Under the pieces are notes generated by a model. The model saw only the letters and a program-made list of their open reading frames with translations, ran no database searches and was not told the origin of the DNA. The position numbers were made by a program, and so were the translations under genes. Source: Liquidambar formosana (Eukaryota > Streptophyta > Magnoliopsida > Saxifragales > Altingiaceae). Taken from it: DNA of 64,000 nucleotides. Shown in pieces: positions 22,101-32,587 of the stretch. Location of the stretch: positions 1,860,001 to 1,924,000 of the forward strand of contig CM077834.1 of the NCBI GenBank assembly GCA_039720395.1, read 5' to 3'. Position 1 is the first letter of the stretch, and each line of letters begins with the position of its first letter.

Positions 22101-22993
22101 ACCGAGAAACTCGTGCTAGAGAGATCTAAATAATTCAAAGATTGTAGAACCAAGCTCTCAAGGTTATTGCTGCGGTTAACCTGCGGGAAGTAACCGGTGA
22201 GATTCATGTTGAGTGATAAATCGAGCTTCCGTAAGTTTGGTCGGCGAAAAATGATATCTGGGAATTTCCCTCGCAATCCGCAATCCCTTAGGTTGAGAGA
22301 TGTCAAAGAAGCAGACAGGTTGCTCAGGGGACCGAGCTCAATCGAAGACATATTTACTCCATGAAGATAAAGTTGTTTTAGTGCGGTTAGATTTTGAACC
22401 AACCTTTTCAAGTCAGGAGTATCGAGTCTCAGGCTATCGTAGGTAGATATGTCGTAATTATCAGAGAGATCAAGTGAAACCAATTGGGAAAGGTAAGAGA
22501 TCTCTGATGGAATTTGGCCATGAAATGCAGAGGATGAGAGGTTGAGATGCGTCAACCTCGCGAACCGACCAAAATGAGATGAAATTGGGGAGGGATAAAG
22601 GTTATTGGAGGCGAGGTTGAGGCTTTGGAGGTCGGTAAGGAGAAAGAGGGTGCTGTTGGAATAGATAGTTCCCTGAAGCCAACTGCAACTGAGATCGAGA
22701 CCGATCACGTGACCCGTCACTCTATGGCATGTGACACCATCCCACGAGCAGCAATCCGTACCCTCCTCCCAGCTGTGCATCTTCGGATAAGAATGGGGAC
22801 AATTGTCTTTCCGATAATAGACATTAGAAGCATATTTATTAAAGGAAAAGTTACTTTTGAAGTGAAGCAAAGCAAAGCTCTGGTCGTGAAGGCAAAGTTG
22901 GGAAGAAGAAGAATTAGAAGAGAAAGATGAAGCACAATTGATTTGAGAAAGCGAGAGAAAAATAAGGAGGCAGAGGCCTATTAAGCACCCCAT
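19193..22993 (-). CDS. RLP-B: Cf-9/RLP7-type LRR receptor-like protein with expanded LRR array
   Basis: Single-exon gene of 1266 aa. I chose the ATG at 22993 (MGCLIGLCLLIFLSLSQINC). The frame extends upstream only from a TTG at 23089, which lies upstream of the TATA box. Order: signal peptide (1 to about 22); LRR N-terminal cap with the paired-cysteine motif GTDCCSWDGVTC; about 40 plant extracellular LRRs; the island with NLKAMM and YQDSIRVTLKGVE; the last LRRs; an acidic juxtamembrane (DDEAPQPPP, REDDE); a transmembrane helix at about 1210-1232 with consecutive GxxxG (GYGSGTVFGFVMG); and a short basic tail ending GGRRN with no kinase. Proteins of this family act at the plasma membrane in pathogen recognition, with SOBIR1 and BAK1 as kinase partners; the ligand is unknown. 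Residues about 329-592 consist of 11 near-identical 24-residue LRRs, making it about 190 aa longer than RLP-C. The frame is intact throughout. Confidence 0.93.
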   Translation of the reverse strand: MGCLIGLCLLIFLSLSQINCASSFSSNSSSSQLCLHDQSFALLHFKSNFSFNKYASNVYYRKDNCPHSYPKMHSWEEGTDCCSWDGVTCHRVTGHVIGLDLSCSWLQGTIYSNSTLFLLTDLQSLNLASNNLYPSPISSHFGRFARLTHLNLSSSAFHGQIPSEISYLSQLVSLDLSDNYDISTYDSLRLDTPDLKRLVQNLTALKQLYLHGVNMSSIELGPLSNLSASLTSLNLRDCGLRGKFPDIIFRRPNLRKLDLSLNMNLTGYFPQVNRSNNLESLVLQSLNYLDLSSTSFSVFKSIGHLQSLNYLALSDVNFSRELLDSISNLQSLKYLDLSYTSFSGELPHSIGNLWSLESLDLSGTSFSGELSHSIGNLRSLKYLDLCGTSFSGELPHSIGNLQSLESLYLCGTSFSGELPHSIGNLRSLESLYLSSTSFSGELPHSIGNLRSLESLYLSFTSFSGELPHSIGNLRSLESLYLSSTSFSGELPHSIGNLQSLESLYLSSTSFSGELPHSIGNLRSLESLYLYGTSFSGELPHSIGNLRSLESLYLSSTSFSGELPHSIGNLQSLESLYLSSTNFSGELPHSIGNLHSLNYLQVNNCSFAGAFPTFLGNLTLITQLDLSNNNFIGEIPSSLSNLTRLFRLDFSMNQFVGPIPSLVLPNLKELNLFDNSLTGIISSWVFTLPSLVSLDLSYNQLNGTIPWSIFQHMNLTQLFLSSNDFSGVVEIDKFSMLRNLNYLDISFNNLSLNTNINVNSSLPKFLGLYLSSCNLSEFPNFLIAQKQLELLDLSKNKIHGQIPNWALDMWKDSLRYLNLSSNFMTGAVKLSWENLQILDLHSNLFEGPLPNPPLFTNILSISNNKFIGEIPHSICNLSSLQILDFSNNFLSGIIPVCLGNFSNKLSVLDLRMNRLNGTIPRIFAKGNLLRNIDLNGNQLEGPIPPSLIHCRHLEILDLGNNKIKDTFPHWLDTLPELHVLVLRSNGFYGPIKNSKAKQPFPKLRIFDLSYNDFSGPLPTRYIHNLKAMMNANEDKGGPNYMGDASYQDSIRVTLKGVEMVMQRILTIFTTIDLSCNKFQKEIPKSIGKLSSLRGLNLSHNNLTGPIPLSLENLRKLEVLDLSWNNISGEIPEQLASLTTLEVLNLSQNHLVGRIPQGKQFNTFENNSYIGNMGLCGVPLTKKCGDDEAPQPPPFILREDDELVSTSGFGWKVVVIGYGSGTVFGFVMGCLMFLTGKPKWFMRMGEGKHHKKVKRTNNTTRRQGGRRN
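21217..22008 (-). repeat. In-gene tandem array: 11 x 72-bp LRR units
   Basis: 'gattgccgattgaatgg' recurs exactly every 72 bp at 21217, 21289, 21361, 21433, 21505, 21577, 21649, 21721, 21793, 21865 and 21937. Two diverged units follow to about 22150. Each unit encodes SLESLYLSSTSF followed by SGELPHSIGNLR. Differences fall mainly in the residues after LYL (SS, CG, SF, YG), that is, on the exposed beta-strand face. RLP-C has 3 such units and RLP-A about 1. Confidence 0.97.
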
Positions 22994-23067
22994 CTTTCTT
23001 AGCTTCGAGATATGGGAAACTAAAAAGACGATGATGTTTGTTGAGGGAGAAATTAGGCAGACATGAG

Positions 23068-23090
23068 TACTTATAGGCCCCAAAGTCAAC
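23068..23090 (-). promoter_or_regulatory. RLP-B core promoter: TATA box and W-box
   Basis: The minus strand has TATAAGTA (23068-23075), 75 bp upstream of the ATG, and GTTGACT (23084-23090), a W-box core, just upstream. The layout is the same in RLP-C and close to that of RLP-A. Confidence 0.6.
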
Positions 23091-24700
23091 AGAAAATAGT
23101 GTAAGTCTTGCTTTGGTTTTCACTAATGACTAGTCCAAATTAGGACGGATGGAAGTGTTTGATGCAAAGTCTTTTGCATCTTTTATCTTTACTACGAGTA
23201 TTTTTTTTTTTTTCTCCCTTTTTTGGTCGGCTTTACTAGGAGTATTACTTTGACTGAACTCGTCTAAAATTTATGCCCAGTATCCTATTGACTGATTCTT
23301 TCCCGCGGACAACCAAATGCCTTATAAATAGTTTTGGATGAAATAATTTTTTATAAAATAAAAAATTTCACTACGATCTCTAGTTGTTAAGGATGCAACT
23401 ATCATTGTGGACTTGTGGTTAGGGAAAATCATATTCGTCGACCAACATTTTTTTTTTCTCTATTTTCTTTTCATATTCGGATAAGAATGGGGACAATTGT
23501 CTGTCTCATAATAGACATGAGAAGTAGATTTATTAAATTTCCTTTGACTTTATCTTCTTACAAATGCTGGAGAAATAAAATTTAACCCTCTATGTGGTTC
23601 ATGGATTCTACCAACGAAAAAAAAAAGGAAGAGAAAAAAAAAGAGGAGGAAAAAAAATGAAAGGAACAAATAAAATCATATCAAGTCAAAATTATTTCAA
23701 TTCTTCTTTTTCTTCCAATTTTCTATTGCAACCAAATAAAGAAAAGTAGAATTCCTTATATTTTATTTTTTTTCCTTAATAAAATCCACAAACCAAATAG
23801 AGCCTAAAACAAGAAATTTCAGTAAAATGACAACAGTTCAACAAGTCCAAAATTAACGCATCAAACTGTAATTGACCCCATAGAATGCGATTAGGGGCGT
23901 TGCAGCGCGCCACTATATTGCCATTGACTCAGTCTCATAATGGGACAGTTTTGAACCCCTAATCATCTTCTTTTCTATGTTAAGTTTGCCATTGAGGACC
24001 AAACCAGAGGACATGCAAATTAAAGAATAGCTTGATCAGGAAGACTTGTAAACGTTATCTTTTCAAAATGTCTTCGGTTTAGGACCCAGAATGGACTTCC
24101 TTCAGCTTTAGCTTCCACAAGATATTGATCAAGTGGCCTTGAAACAATCAAGGATGCCATCAATATCACTTTTGAAAATATAGCCATATATTAATTGAGG
24201 TAGAATAGTGTTGATAGGCTAGCTGAATGTAATCAACCTATCCAACCATTGCATATCCTGTCAGTGTAGGAGCCTTCTATGGGGAAGAGGCGATGGGTGT
24301 GGATCGAAATAGGGGACCAATGGACCATATCCTCTTAATTCAAAAGTAGGATTGGACGTTTTTGAAGTTTTAACCATCCACTATTTTTCCAAGTTTAAGT
24401 GTGGCATTAAGGTCGACCCAGTCACCCACGCCAAACGAGATGAGGACAAGACTAAAAAGACCTGTCTGTGTTAACTTTACGCTAGTCTTTATTGATGGAA
24501 ATGTCCTGATCAAATGAAGGAGTCTTCCAACATCATCTCTAGTTTTATTTCCACATAATTATTAGTCAAGCACTCAAGCAGTCCCAAAGCAATTAGTGAT
24601 GGCTCATGTTGATGGATCACTTGGGTTCCACTACTGACTAGTACAAATTAGGATTGATGAGAGTGGTTTTAAATACCAACCGGTAAGTGGGGATAAATAT
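23091..24700. repeat. 5' flank block of RLP-B (block Y, copy 1)
   Basis: Nearly identical to 49198-50815 upstream of RLP-C ('gtgtaagtcttgctttggtt', 'gatctctagttgttaaggat'). It contains R1/R2-like motifs such as 'gccattgaggaccaaaccag' and 'gtgttaactttacgcta'. Non-coding. Confidence 0.85.
23476..23537 (-). pseudogene. Relic of RLP N-terminal coding sequence
   Basis: About 62 bp ('ttcggataagaatggggac' to 'tttattaaa') match RLP-B coding sequence at 22782-22845, in the same orientation, but lie about 700 bp upstream and out of any long frame. The same relic is present upstream of RLP-C at 49589-49650. Confidence 0.8.
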
Positions 24701-25329
24701 GTGCTAATAGGAGGGGTACAACCCCCAATGCATAGTAATGATATAACTTATATCAATACGTACTTATGGGAACATAACTGTGTATATATATATATATATA
24801 GAATATGGAGGGTTGACAAGCTATGCGATCATTTTCGGACGTCCTGGACCTGATCAATTTTGTGTATATATATACCATATGCATTTTAAATTTTTTATAT
24901 TGTCTACTAATTGTCTTTGTGTGCTTATGTTATTTTCCCCTATTCAACTTTTTTCAACAATTCTTATATTAAGTGGGGATAAATACTTATATGGCCCAAG
25001 TCAACAAAAATATATAAAGTCAAATTGTGTTACATATGTGTTCCTGAGGCTCTTGTACCATTCTTTCAACCACTGACATAGAATATCCATATTTAGAGAT
25101 TTTCAATAGCCCGTAATTGACACGCCAAACTAGATTTGACCCCATAAAATTAATGTGACTAGGGCATTGCAAAATGTCACCAACCATTTAACAACCAATG
25201 CACAAGAGGGTCACATGGGAAAATATTCTTGACTCGAGTGAGTCTTTCATGTAACTGTGACATGGTTACTTTACTTTATTCTCATTGGCTTGTGATACCA
25301 CATCAATTGTATTATAAGAAAAAGATTGT
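24701..25329. other. Gene-free region with an orphan RLP promoter
   Basis: An (AT)n run lies at about 24782-24801. At 24970-25020 the sequence 'ggggataaatacttat...atggcccaagtcaac' matches the RLP-B/C TATA/W-box module (TACTTATA at 24984-24991, W-box agtcaac at 24999-25005, both read on the minus strand). No RLP coding sequence follows on its downstream side. I call no gene. Confidence 0.55.
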
Positions 25330-26060
25330 ATTGTCGTCCCTGTTACATCATTGAAAATTGATTCGTTCAACATTTTTCCTTTCTTCATTTATCTTGTTTC
25401 TCATATTCTACATTAAAGCTACTTTAGATTTATCTTAATAATCGTTTCTTCTAACTTTCTTTCTTCCTTTTCTTTTCTTTTCCTTTTTGTATTCTAAAGG
25501 TTCTTTAGATTTAAACACACGGGAGAAGTCATTTGATGCTTGCTAGCTAGACCCGCAAACAACTCCTAAACGTGGCACACGCTTCTCGGAAGATGGCTTT
25601 ATGTGGAATCAAAATGGATTGTGACCAATGTCATGCATAATTGTCACGCGTGTTCATGGCGATGAATAGATAACACATGGCCAAGACTCCACAACTTAGA
25701 GTCTCACTTGAGAGATGACGTTTGTGGGAAATTAAGATATTGGACAATTTTAGACTAGTTGATTCCAAAGATCTAATTTTCCAGTCAGAAATAAACCACT
25801 CAAGCCATCCAAAAGAAAGTCTTCAATTTAAAACCATGTGATAGCTTTGATTTTTGGTGGATCATCTCCAATACGACTCCAATCGGATCCACATCCAAGA
25901 GATGGTTACTTATATGCCTCCAAATTAAATCAACAAAAATAATTTCTGACGGATCCACATCCATGTGATAGTCTTTCTAAGGTCTAGCCCATCAAATGAA
26001 TAGAGTAGTGCAACAAAATTATAGTAGGCCTTGAGTCTACACTGCTAGATTTTGACCAAT
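25330..26060. repeat. R1 repeat, partial copy
   Basis: Shares the CT-rich 'ctttcttccttttcttttc' tract, 'gatttaaacacacgggaga' and the relict TACTTATA module (25907-25914). From 26050 it joins abruptly to sequence matching 7390-7540. Confidence 0.65.
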
Positions 26061-26179
26061 AGGTGTTGCTTGGTTGAAATGCCCATCGGTAACTAGAATT
26101 TCATTGTTTCAAACTATAATAATTAAGGCAAAAAGACTTCTTAGTCCAGTTGTTTTTACAGCATTAATTATTGTTAATT

Positions 26180-27420
26180 TTATATCAAATTAATTATTAA
26201 GGCAAATATTTAGAGAGTTTCAATAGCCCGTAATTGACACGCAAAACTAGAACTGATACCATAGAATGCGACTAGGGCAATAGCAATGTAGGGGCCTCCT
26301 ATGGGGCAAAGGTGATGGGTGAGGAAATAGGGGACCATATCCTCTTAATTTAGTTGTAGGATTGAATGGTTTTGAACTCTTTACCATCACTCTTTTTCCA
26401 AGTGAGCATGACATTGAGGACCACCATGCTAGAGGACAAAAAAGATAAGACTTGGAAGACCTGTCCGTGTTAACTTTACTCTGGAGTCTTTGTTGATGAA
26501 ACTGTCTTGCTCAAATGAATCAATTCAATCTCCAGTGGACATCAAGTGCCTTATAATATGGTTCCAAAGAAATATAATTTAAAATACGAAATTTCAATAA
26601 AATTCAAGGAAAAATGAAAATAACCATTAAAGGGATGATTTTGTGAGTATGGCTAGCACTTCTTCCCAACCATATTATGCTTACTTAGAGGCTCTTAGCT
26701 TGTACGATCCTTTGAACCACTGTTCAATAAGCCTGTAAACTAGAATTGACACCATAGAATGCAACTAAATTAAAGGACAAAGACTGGACTTGGAAGACCT
26801 GTCTATGTTAACTTTGCACTAAAGTCTTGATGATGGAACTGTCATGGTTAAATGAAGGATCCATTACTTGTTTTCCAACTATGGCTTCAAGGACCAAGCC
26901 AACTTGTGCTACATGTGTGGTTTTGAGGCTCTTGTACAATTTTTTCCAAGAGTTCGTAATTGATACTTCAAAACTGAATTAATGCCACATAACGTGAATA
27001 TAGAGCATGAAAATTCCATATCCAATGAATGAAAGCGACTTTGGAAGAAATGTTGGGTGTGGAAATAAAAGGCTACGCAAGACTCATGAATAGAGACATG
27101 TAGTAAAGTCTTTCCACGGCCTTAGCCCATCAAATCAATGGAGTGAATGGAGTAGGTCTAGATTTTGAGTTTGGATTGTTGGATGTTGAGGACCAAAGCC
27201 AGAGGGCATACCATATGGTCCGGTCCATGCTTTAGCTTTGTCATAAAAGTCTTTGGTTGTTGGGAATGGAATAGTTCCTTTGCACTAAAAGTCTTTGATT
27301 GTTAAACAAAGCACCTGTAATGATGTTACTTAATTTGCAATAAAAGTGTCATTAGTTGAAAGATGGCTCATGTACCAATCTTGAAAGATGGGATTGTTTG
27401 GGTGTCACTGCTGACTAGTC
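26180..27420. repeat. R2 repeat copy, full length
   Basis: Colinear with 7530-8767 and 61130-62330. It runs directly into R1 at 27421 through 'gggtgtcactgctgactagtcc', so it defines the uninterrupted R2-R1 junction. Non-coding. Confidence 0.75.
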
Positions 27421-30049
27421 CAAATTAAGATGAGTAAATGCACGAGAACTGAATCACATATTATCTACTATGAATATGAATGTAATCAATGGGTAATTCA
27501 AAAAGTTACATCATTCAAAATTGATTCGTTCAACTTTTTTCCTTTTTTCAAATTTATCTTGATAATCGTTTCTTTTAACTTTCTTTCTTCCCTTCTTTTC
27601 TTTTCTTTTCCTTTTTGTATTCTAAAGGTTCTTTAGATTTAAACACACAGGAGAAGTCATTTGATGCTTGCTAGACCAGCAAACGACTCCTAAACGTGGC
27701 ACACGCTTCTCGGAAGATGGCTTTATGTGGAATCAAAATGGATAGTGACCAATGTCGATCATGCATAATTGTCACGTGTGTGCTCATGGTGATGAATAGA
27801 TAACACATGGCCAAGACTCCACAATTTAGATTCTCACTTGAGAGACGACGTTTCTTGATTCCAAAGATCTAATTTTTCAGTCAGAAATAAACCACTCAAG
27901 CCATCCAAGAAGAAAGTCTTCAATTTAAAACCATGTGATAGCTTTGATTTTTGGTGGATCATCTCCAATACGACTCCAATCGGATCCACATCCAAGAGAT
28001 GGTTACGTCCAAATTAAGTCAACAAAAATAATCCGAGTGCAACAAAATTATAGTAGGCCTTGAGGCCATGTTTGTTTGGTTGGAATGGAATGAAATCTCA
28101 TTCCAATTCATTCCAAATAACATGTTTGGATGAAATAATAAAATGGGAATGGAATCAAATATTAGTAGTAAATTATAATGATATTCATTCTGCAATGTCT
28201 ATTTCAATCTCATTCCATTCCAAACTATTTTGAGCATGGAATCAAATTCCATTCCCACCAATTCCAACCAAACAAACATGGCCTGAGTCTACACTGCTAG
28301 ATTTTGAGTCTGCAAAATGGTTGGCCTTGCAATATATCATAACAAAATCTCAGAATCGGACGGTTTTGATCTATTAGTCATCCAATATTTTTCACTTTAA
28401 CTTTGGCATTGAGGATCAAGCCAGAGGACAGAAGACTTAACCATGAAGAGCCATCCAAATTAGCTTTGCCCTTAGTGTCTTTGGTTTGAGACCCACAATG
28501 AAGTTCCATCAGCTTTAGCTTCTACAAAATTATTGATCAAGTGATCCTAAAGCAATTAAAGATGACTCATGTAAATCAATCTAAAAAGAGAGATTTCCTA
28601 GATTCCACTGATAATTAGTCCAAAGTGGGGAAGGATGAAAGTTTCTAGGGTAGGAGTCTTTAACATATCTACTTTTGTTCTGAAAATCCACGGATTGAAA
28701 GTAAGTTCAAATTAAATGAAGAATTTTAAAGCTTGCTCAAAAGTGATGTTAGCATCTTGTCAAAGAAATATAAAGAAGGCACTAACCAATGGAATTGTAA
28801 TATTGACATCGATCCCGAAATGCCCCCATTTTAATATAATAAAGAGAGTTGGAGCCATTTAAATGCTATTAAAAGATGAGACTAAGGAAAAAAAGAATCT
28901 ACAGGGATTAGTGAGGTGTAAATCATTTGGAATCTCCTGATATTTAAATTTAAAAAAAAAAAAAAAAAAAGGAGGAGGAAAAAAAAGAAAGAAAACAAAC
29001 CCGATGGACTAATCCCAAATTAATATTGCCGGAGAGGATGGATTATATATATATATTTAGGTGGATTAGGATTGGAACTTAATTTTTACATTTAATTTTT
29101 TACACTAATTAACTTGTCAAATGGTGAGTCGAACTTGACTATGTCAGCTTTTTGGAACACCATTGGATCTATATATATATCTATGTATGAATATAATTGT
29201 AAAATAAGAATTTTTTTAAAAAAAAATTATATTTTCAATTAAATTCAAGGAAAAAAAATTCAACATTTAACAGATAATTTTGTGACATGGCTATCATCAC
29301 AATTCACAATCTACAAATGAGAGTGGAAAGTCGAAAATTTAAAATAGTGGCATTTTATGAATTTCTAAAAATTAATAACATCAACTATAGTGGTGGCTTC
29401 AACTTTTAAAAGTAATCTCATTCAAATGATAGATTTGTGCCTTTAATGCTATATAAAATATAAAAATTACTTAATTTCTATTTAGATGCCTAAACGGGCC
29501 CTTAATCATTACTCTTTCTCCATGTGCCAGTGTCCCAGGACCAAACTCGAGGATAAAAACTTGACAACTTGTCCATTAGCTTTGCACTTAAATCCTTACC
29601 GATTAAACAACCCATTATTTGGTTGAAACACCCATTAGCAATGAGAAAAGTTAATCTGAATCCATGACCAACTTTAAAACATGTTGGTACAGAGTGCTTT
29701 AATTCTAAAAGATTGCATTCGTCTAGTCTTTCGTAGTACATTATTGAAAATTGATTTGTTCAACTTTCCTTCTCATATGCTAAGTTAAAGCCGCTTTAGA
29801 TTTGTCTTGATAATCGTTTAATTTCTTTTAACTTTCTTTCTTCTTTCTTTCTTTTCTTTTCTTTTCCTTTTTGTATTCTAAAGGTTCTTTAGATTTAAAC
29901 CACAGAGTCGAGAGAAGTCATTTAATTTGATGCTTGCTAGACCCGCAACGACTCCTAAACATGGCACACGCTTCCTAAAAGATGAATAGATAACGACTTT
30001 TTTATGCTTCTACCCTTTCTTAAAAAATAAAAAAATAATAATAATGACT
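27421..30049. repeat. R1 repeat copy, full length, with linker
   Basis: Colinear with 11821-13960 apart from the MITE at 28064-28283 and a deletion around 28005 that removed the TATA-like part of the module. 29590-30049 repeats sequence seen at about 15390-15600 and 35880-36290. Candidate frames such as 29502-29741 are not conserved. Confidence 0.7.
28064..28283. mobile_element. Tourist-like MITE (PIF/Harbinger type), 3-bp TSD
   Basis: 220 bp. The ends 'ggccatgtttgtttggttgg' and its inverse are near-perfect. They are flanked by TGA on both sides (28061-28063 and 28284-28286). Other R1 copies read 'ggccttgagtctacactgc' without the insert. The 3-bp duplication suggests PIF/Harbinger, although the usual target is TWA. 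Confidence 0.75.
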
Positions 30050-31121
30050 AAGACTCCACAATTTAGAGTCTCACTTGAGAGACGGCGTTTGTGGGAAATT
30101 AAGATATTGGAAAATTTTAGACTAGTTGATTCCAGAGATCTAATTTTCCAGTCAGAAATAAACTACTCAAGCCATCCAAGAAGAAAGTCTTCAATTTAAA
30201 ACCATGTGATAACTTTGATTTTTGGTGGATCATCTCCAATACGACTCCAATCGGATCCACATCCAAGAGATGGTTACTTATATGCCTCCAAATTAAATCA
30301 ACAAAAATAATCCGAGTCTTTCTAAGGTCTAGCCCATCAAATGAATAGAGTAGTGCAACAAAATTATAGTAGGCCTTGAGTCTACACTGCTGGATTTTGA
30401 GTCTGCAAAATGGTTGGCTTTGCAATATATCATAACAAAATCTCAGAATCGGACGGTTTTGATCTATTAGTCAACCAATACTTTTCACGTTAACTTTGGT
30501 ATTGAGGATCAAGCCAGAGGACAGAAGACTTTGACCATGAAGAGCTATCCAAATTAGCTTTGCCCCTAGTTTCTTTGGTTTAAGACCCACAATGAAGTTC
30601 CATCAGCTTTAGCTTCTACAAAATTATTGATCAAGTGATCCTAAAGCAATTAAAGATGACTCATGTAAATCAATCTAAAAAGAGAGATTTCTTGGATTCC
30701 ACTGATAATTAGTCCAAAGTGGGGATGGATGAAAGTTTCTAGGTAGGAGTCTTTAACATCTCTACTTTTGTTCTGAAAATCCACGGATTGAAAGTAAGTT
30801 CAAATTCAATGAAGAATTTTAAAGCTTGCTCAAAAGTGATGATAGCATCTTGTCAAAGAAATATAAAGAAGGCACTAACCAATGGAATTGTAATATTGAC
30901 ATCGATCCTGAAATGCCCCCATTTTAATATAATAAAGAGAGTTGGAGCAATTTAAATGCTATTAAAAGATGAGTCAAAGGAAAAAAAGAATCTATAGGGA
31001 TTAGTGAGGTGCAAAGCATTTGGAACCTCTTGATATTTAAATTAAAAAAAAAAAAAAGGAAAAAAAGAAAGAAAACAAACCCAATGGACTAATCCCAAAT
31101 TAATATTGCTGGAGAGGATGG

Positions 31122-31155
<34 letters not shown>

Positions 31156-31284
31156 GATTAGGATTGGAACTTAATTTTTACATTAATTAACTTGTCAAAT
31201 GGTGGGTCGAACTTGACCATGTCAGCTTTTTAGAACACCATTGGATCTATATATATATGAATGTACTTGTAAAATAAGAATTTA

Positions 31285-31348
<64 letters not shown>

Positions 31349-32542
31349 CAATTAAATTCGAGGAAAAAAAAATCAACATTTAACAGATAATATTGTGACA
31401 TGACTATCATCACAATTCACAATTCACAAATCACAAATGAGAGTGGAAAGTCGAAAATTTAAAATAGTGGCATTTCATGAATTTCTAAAAATTGATAACA
31501 TCAACTACAGTGGTGGCTTCAACTTTTAAAAGTAACCTCATTCAAATGATAGATTTATGCTTTTAATGCTATATAAAATATACAAATTATTAATTTCTAT
31601 TTAGATGCCTAAACGGGCCCTTAATCATTACTCTTTCTCCATGTGCAAGTGTCCGAGGACCAAACTCGAGGATAAAAAACTTGACAACTTGTCCGTTAGC
31701 TTTGCACTTAAATCCTTATCAATTAAACTATCCTGATAGAATTGTAATATTCCATCATCTCCAGCTTCCACAAAATTATTGGTCAAGTGGTCCTAAAGCA
31801 ATAAAGTATCGCTCGCCGTGCCAATCCAAAAAGGATGGACTATTTGGGTTCCACTATTTGCTAGTCCAAATGAGGATGAAAGACAGTGCCTAAATCTCCA
31901 TTGTTAAAGAAGTGCTAATGAATTCATCTGCAATATGTGTTCAATACAGCCAACCTTTTTTTTTTTTTTAAACCTATGCCTAAAGAATTAGTTTAGTCAA
32001 AGCTTTGGATACCTTAAGGCTCTGTTTAGTTCTCGGAATTTATCAAGGAAAAAAAAATAAAATATAAGGAATTGTTCTTTTCCTCATTTGGTTGCAATGG
32101 AAAATTGAAAAAAGAATAAGAAAAAATGAAATAATTTTGGCTTGATATAATTTTATCTTTTTCTTTCATTTTCTTTTCTCCTAATTTTCTTTTCCTTTCC
32201 TTTTTTATTTCCTTAGTAGAATCTACGAAACACATAGAGGGTAAGGATAGGAGGAAGAAAAAAAAAGTGTACCTTATCAGTCACAAATGGTTTTGCATTT
32301 CATAATTTTCCATATAGTTGGAATTTGGATTTGGACGTGCTCTTTGGAACTGAAGACATGGATAATTTGGCCATTTAATCTCTTAATTAATTAGCTTATA
32401 ATTTTAAAATTAGGTGGATGATACTTTACCCACTCAAGCGTGAACAGAGGACCGAGCCTGAGGACAAATGCCATGACTAGGATGAAGACATGTTGGATAA
32501 TTTGCGCTAAAGTCTATGATGATGGACCTATCTCGTCACTCT
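30050..32542. repeat. R1 plus R3 repeat copy
   Basis: 30050-31620 is colinear with 12290-13790, and 31620-32542 with 13790-14810. It contains the relict promoter module (TACTTATA 30275-30282) and AT dinucleotide runs at about 31123-31152 and 31288-31346. Non-coding. Confidence 0.7.
31288..31346. repeat. (AT)n microsatellite
   Basis: About 58 bp of alternating A and T; paralogous copies have only short runs here (e.g. near 13470 and 29170), so it expanded in this copy. Confidence 0.95.
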
Positions 32543-32587
32543 TTTGTCAAGTGTGGCTTGTTCAAGGACCAAGCCACACTTGACAAA
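32543..32587. repeat. Perfect 18-bp inverted repeat with 9-nt loop
   Basis: 'tttgtcaagtgtggcttg' (32543-32560) and its exact reverse complement (32570-32587) flank 'ttcaaggac'. Other copies (e.g. 14806-14840) carry only an 11-bp stem. Sequence homology to R3 ends just after the hairpin. Confidence 0.9.

Noticed and set aside
22994..23089. Extended N-terminus of RLP-B starting at 23089.
   Set aside because: That codon is TTG and lies upstream of the TATA box; the ATG at 22993 opens directly into a signal peptide. The same reasoning rejects 49196 for RLP-C.
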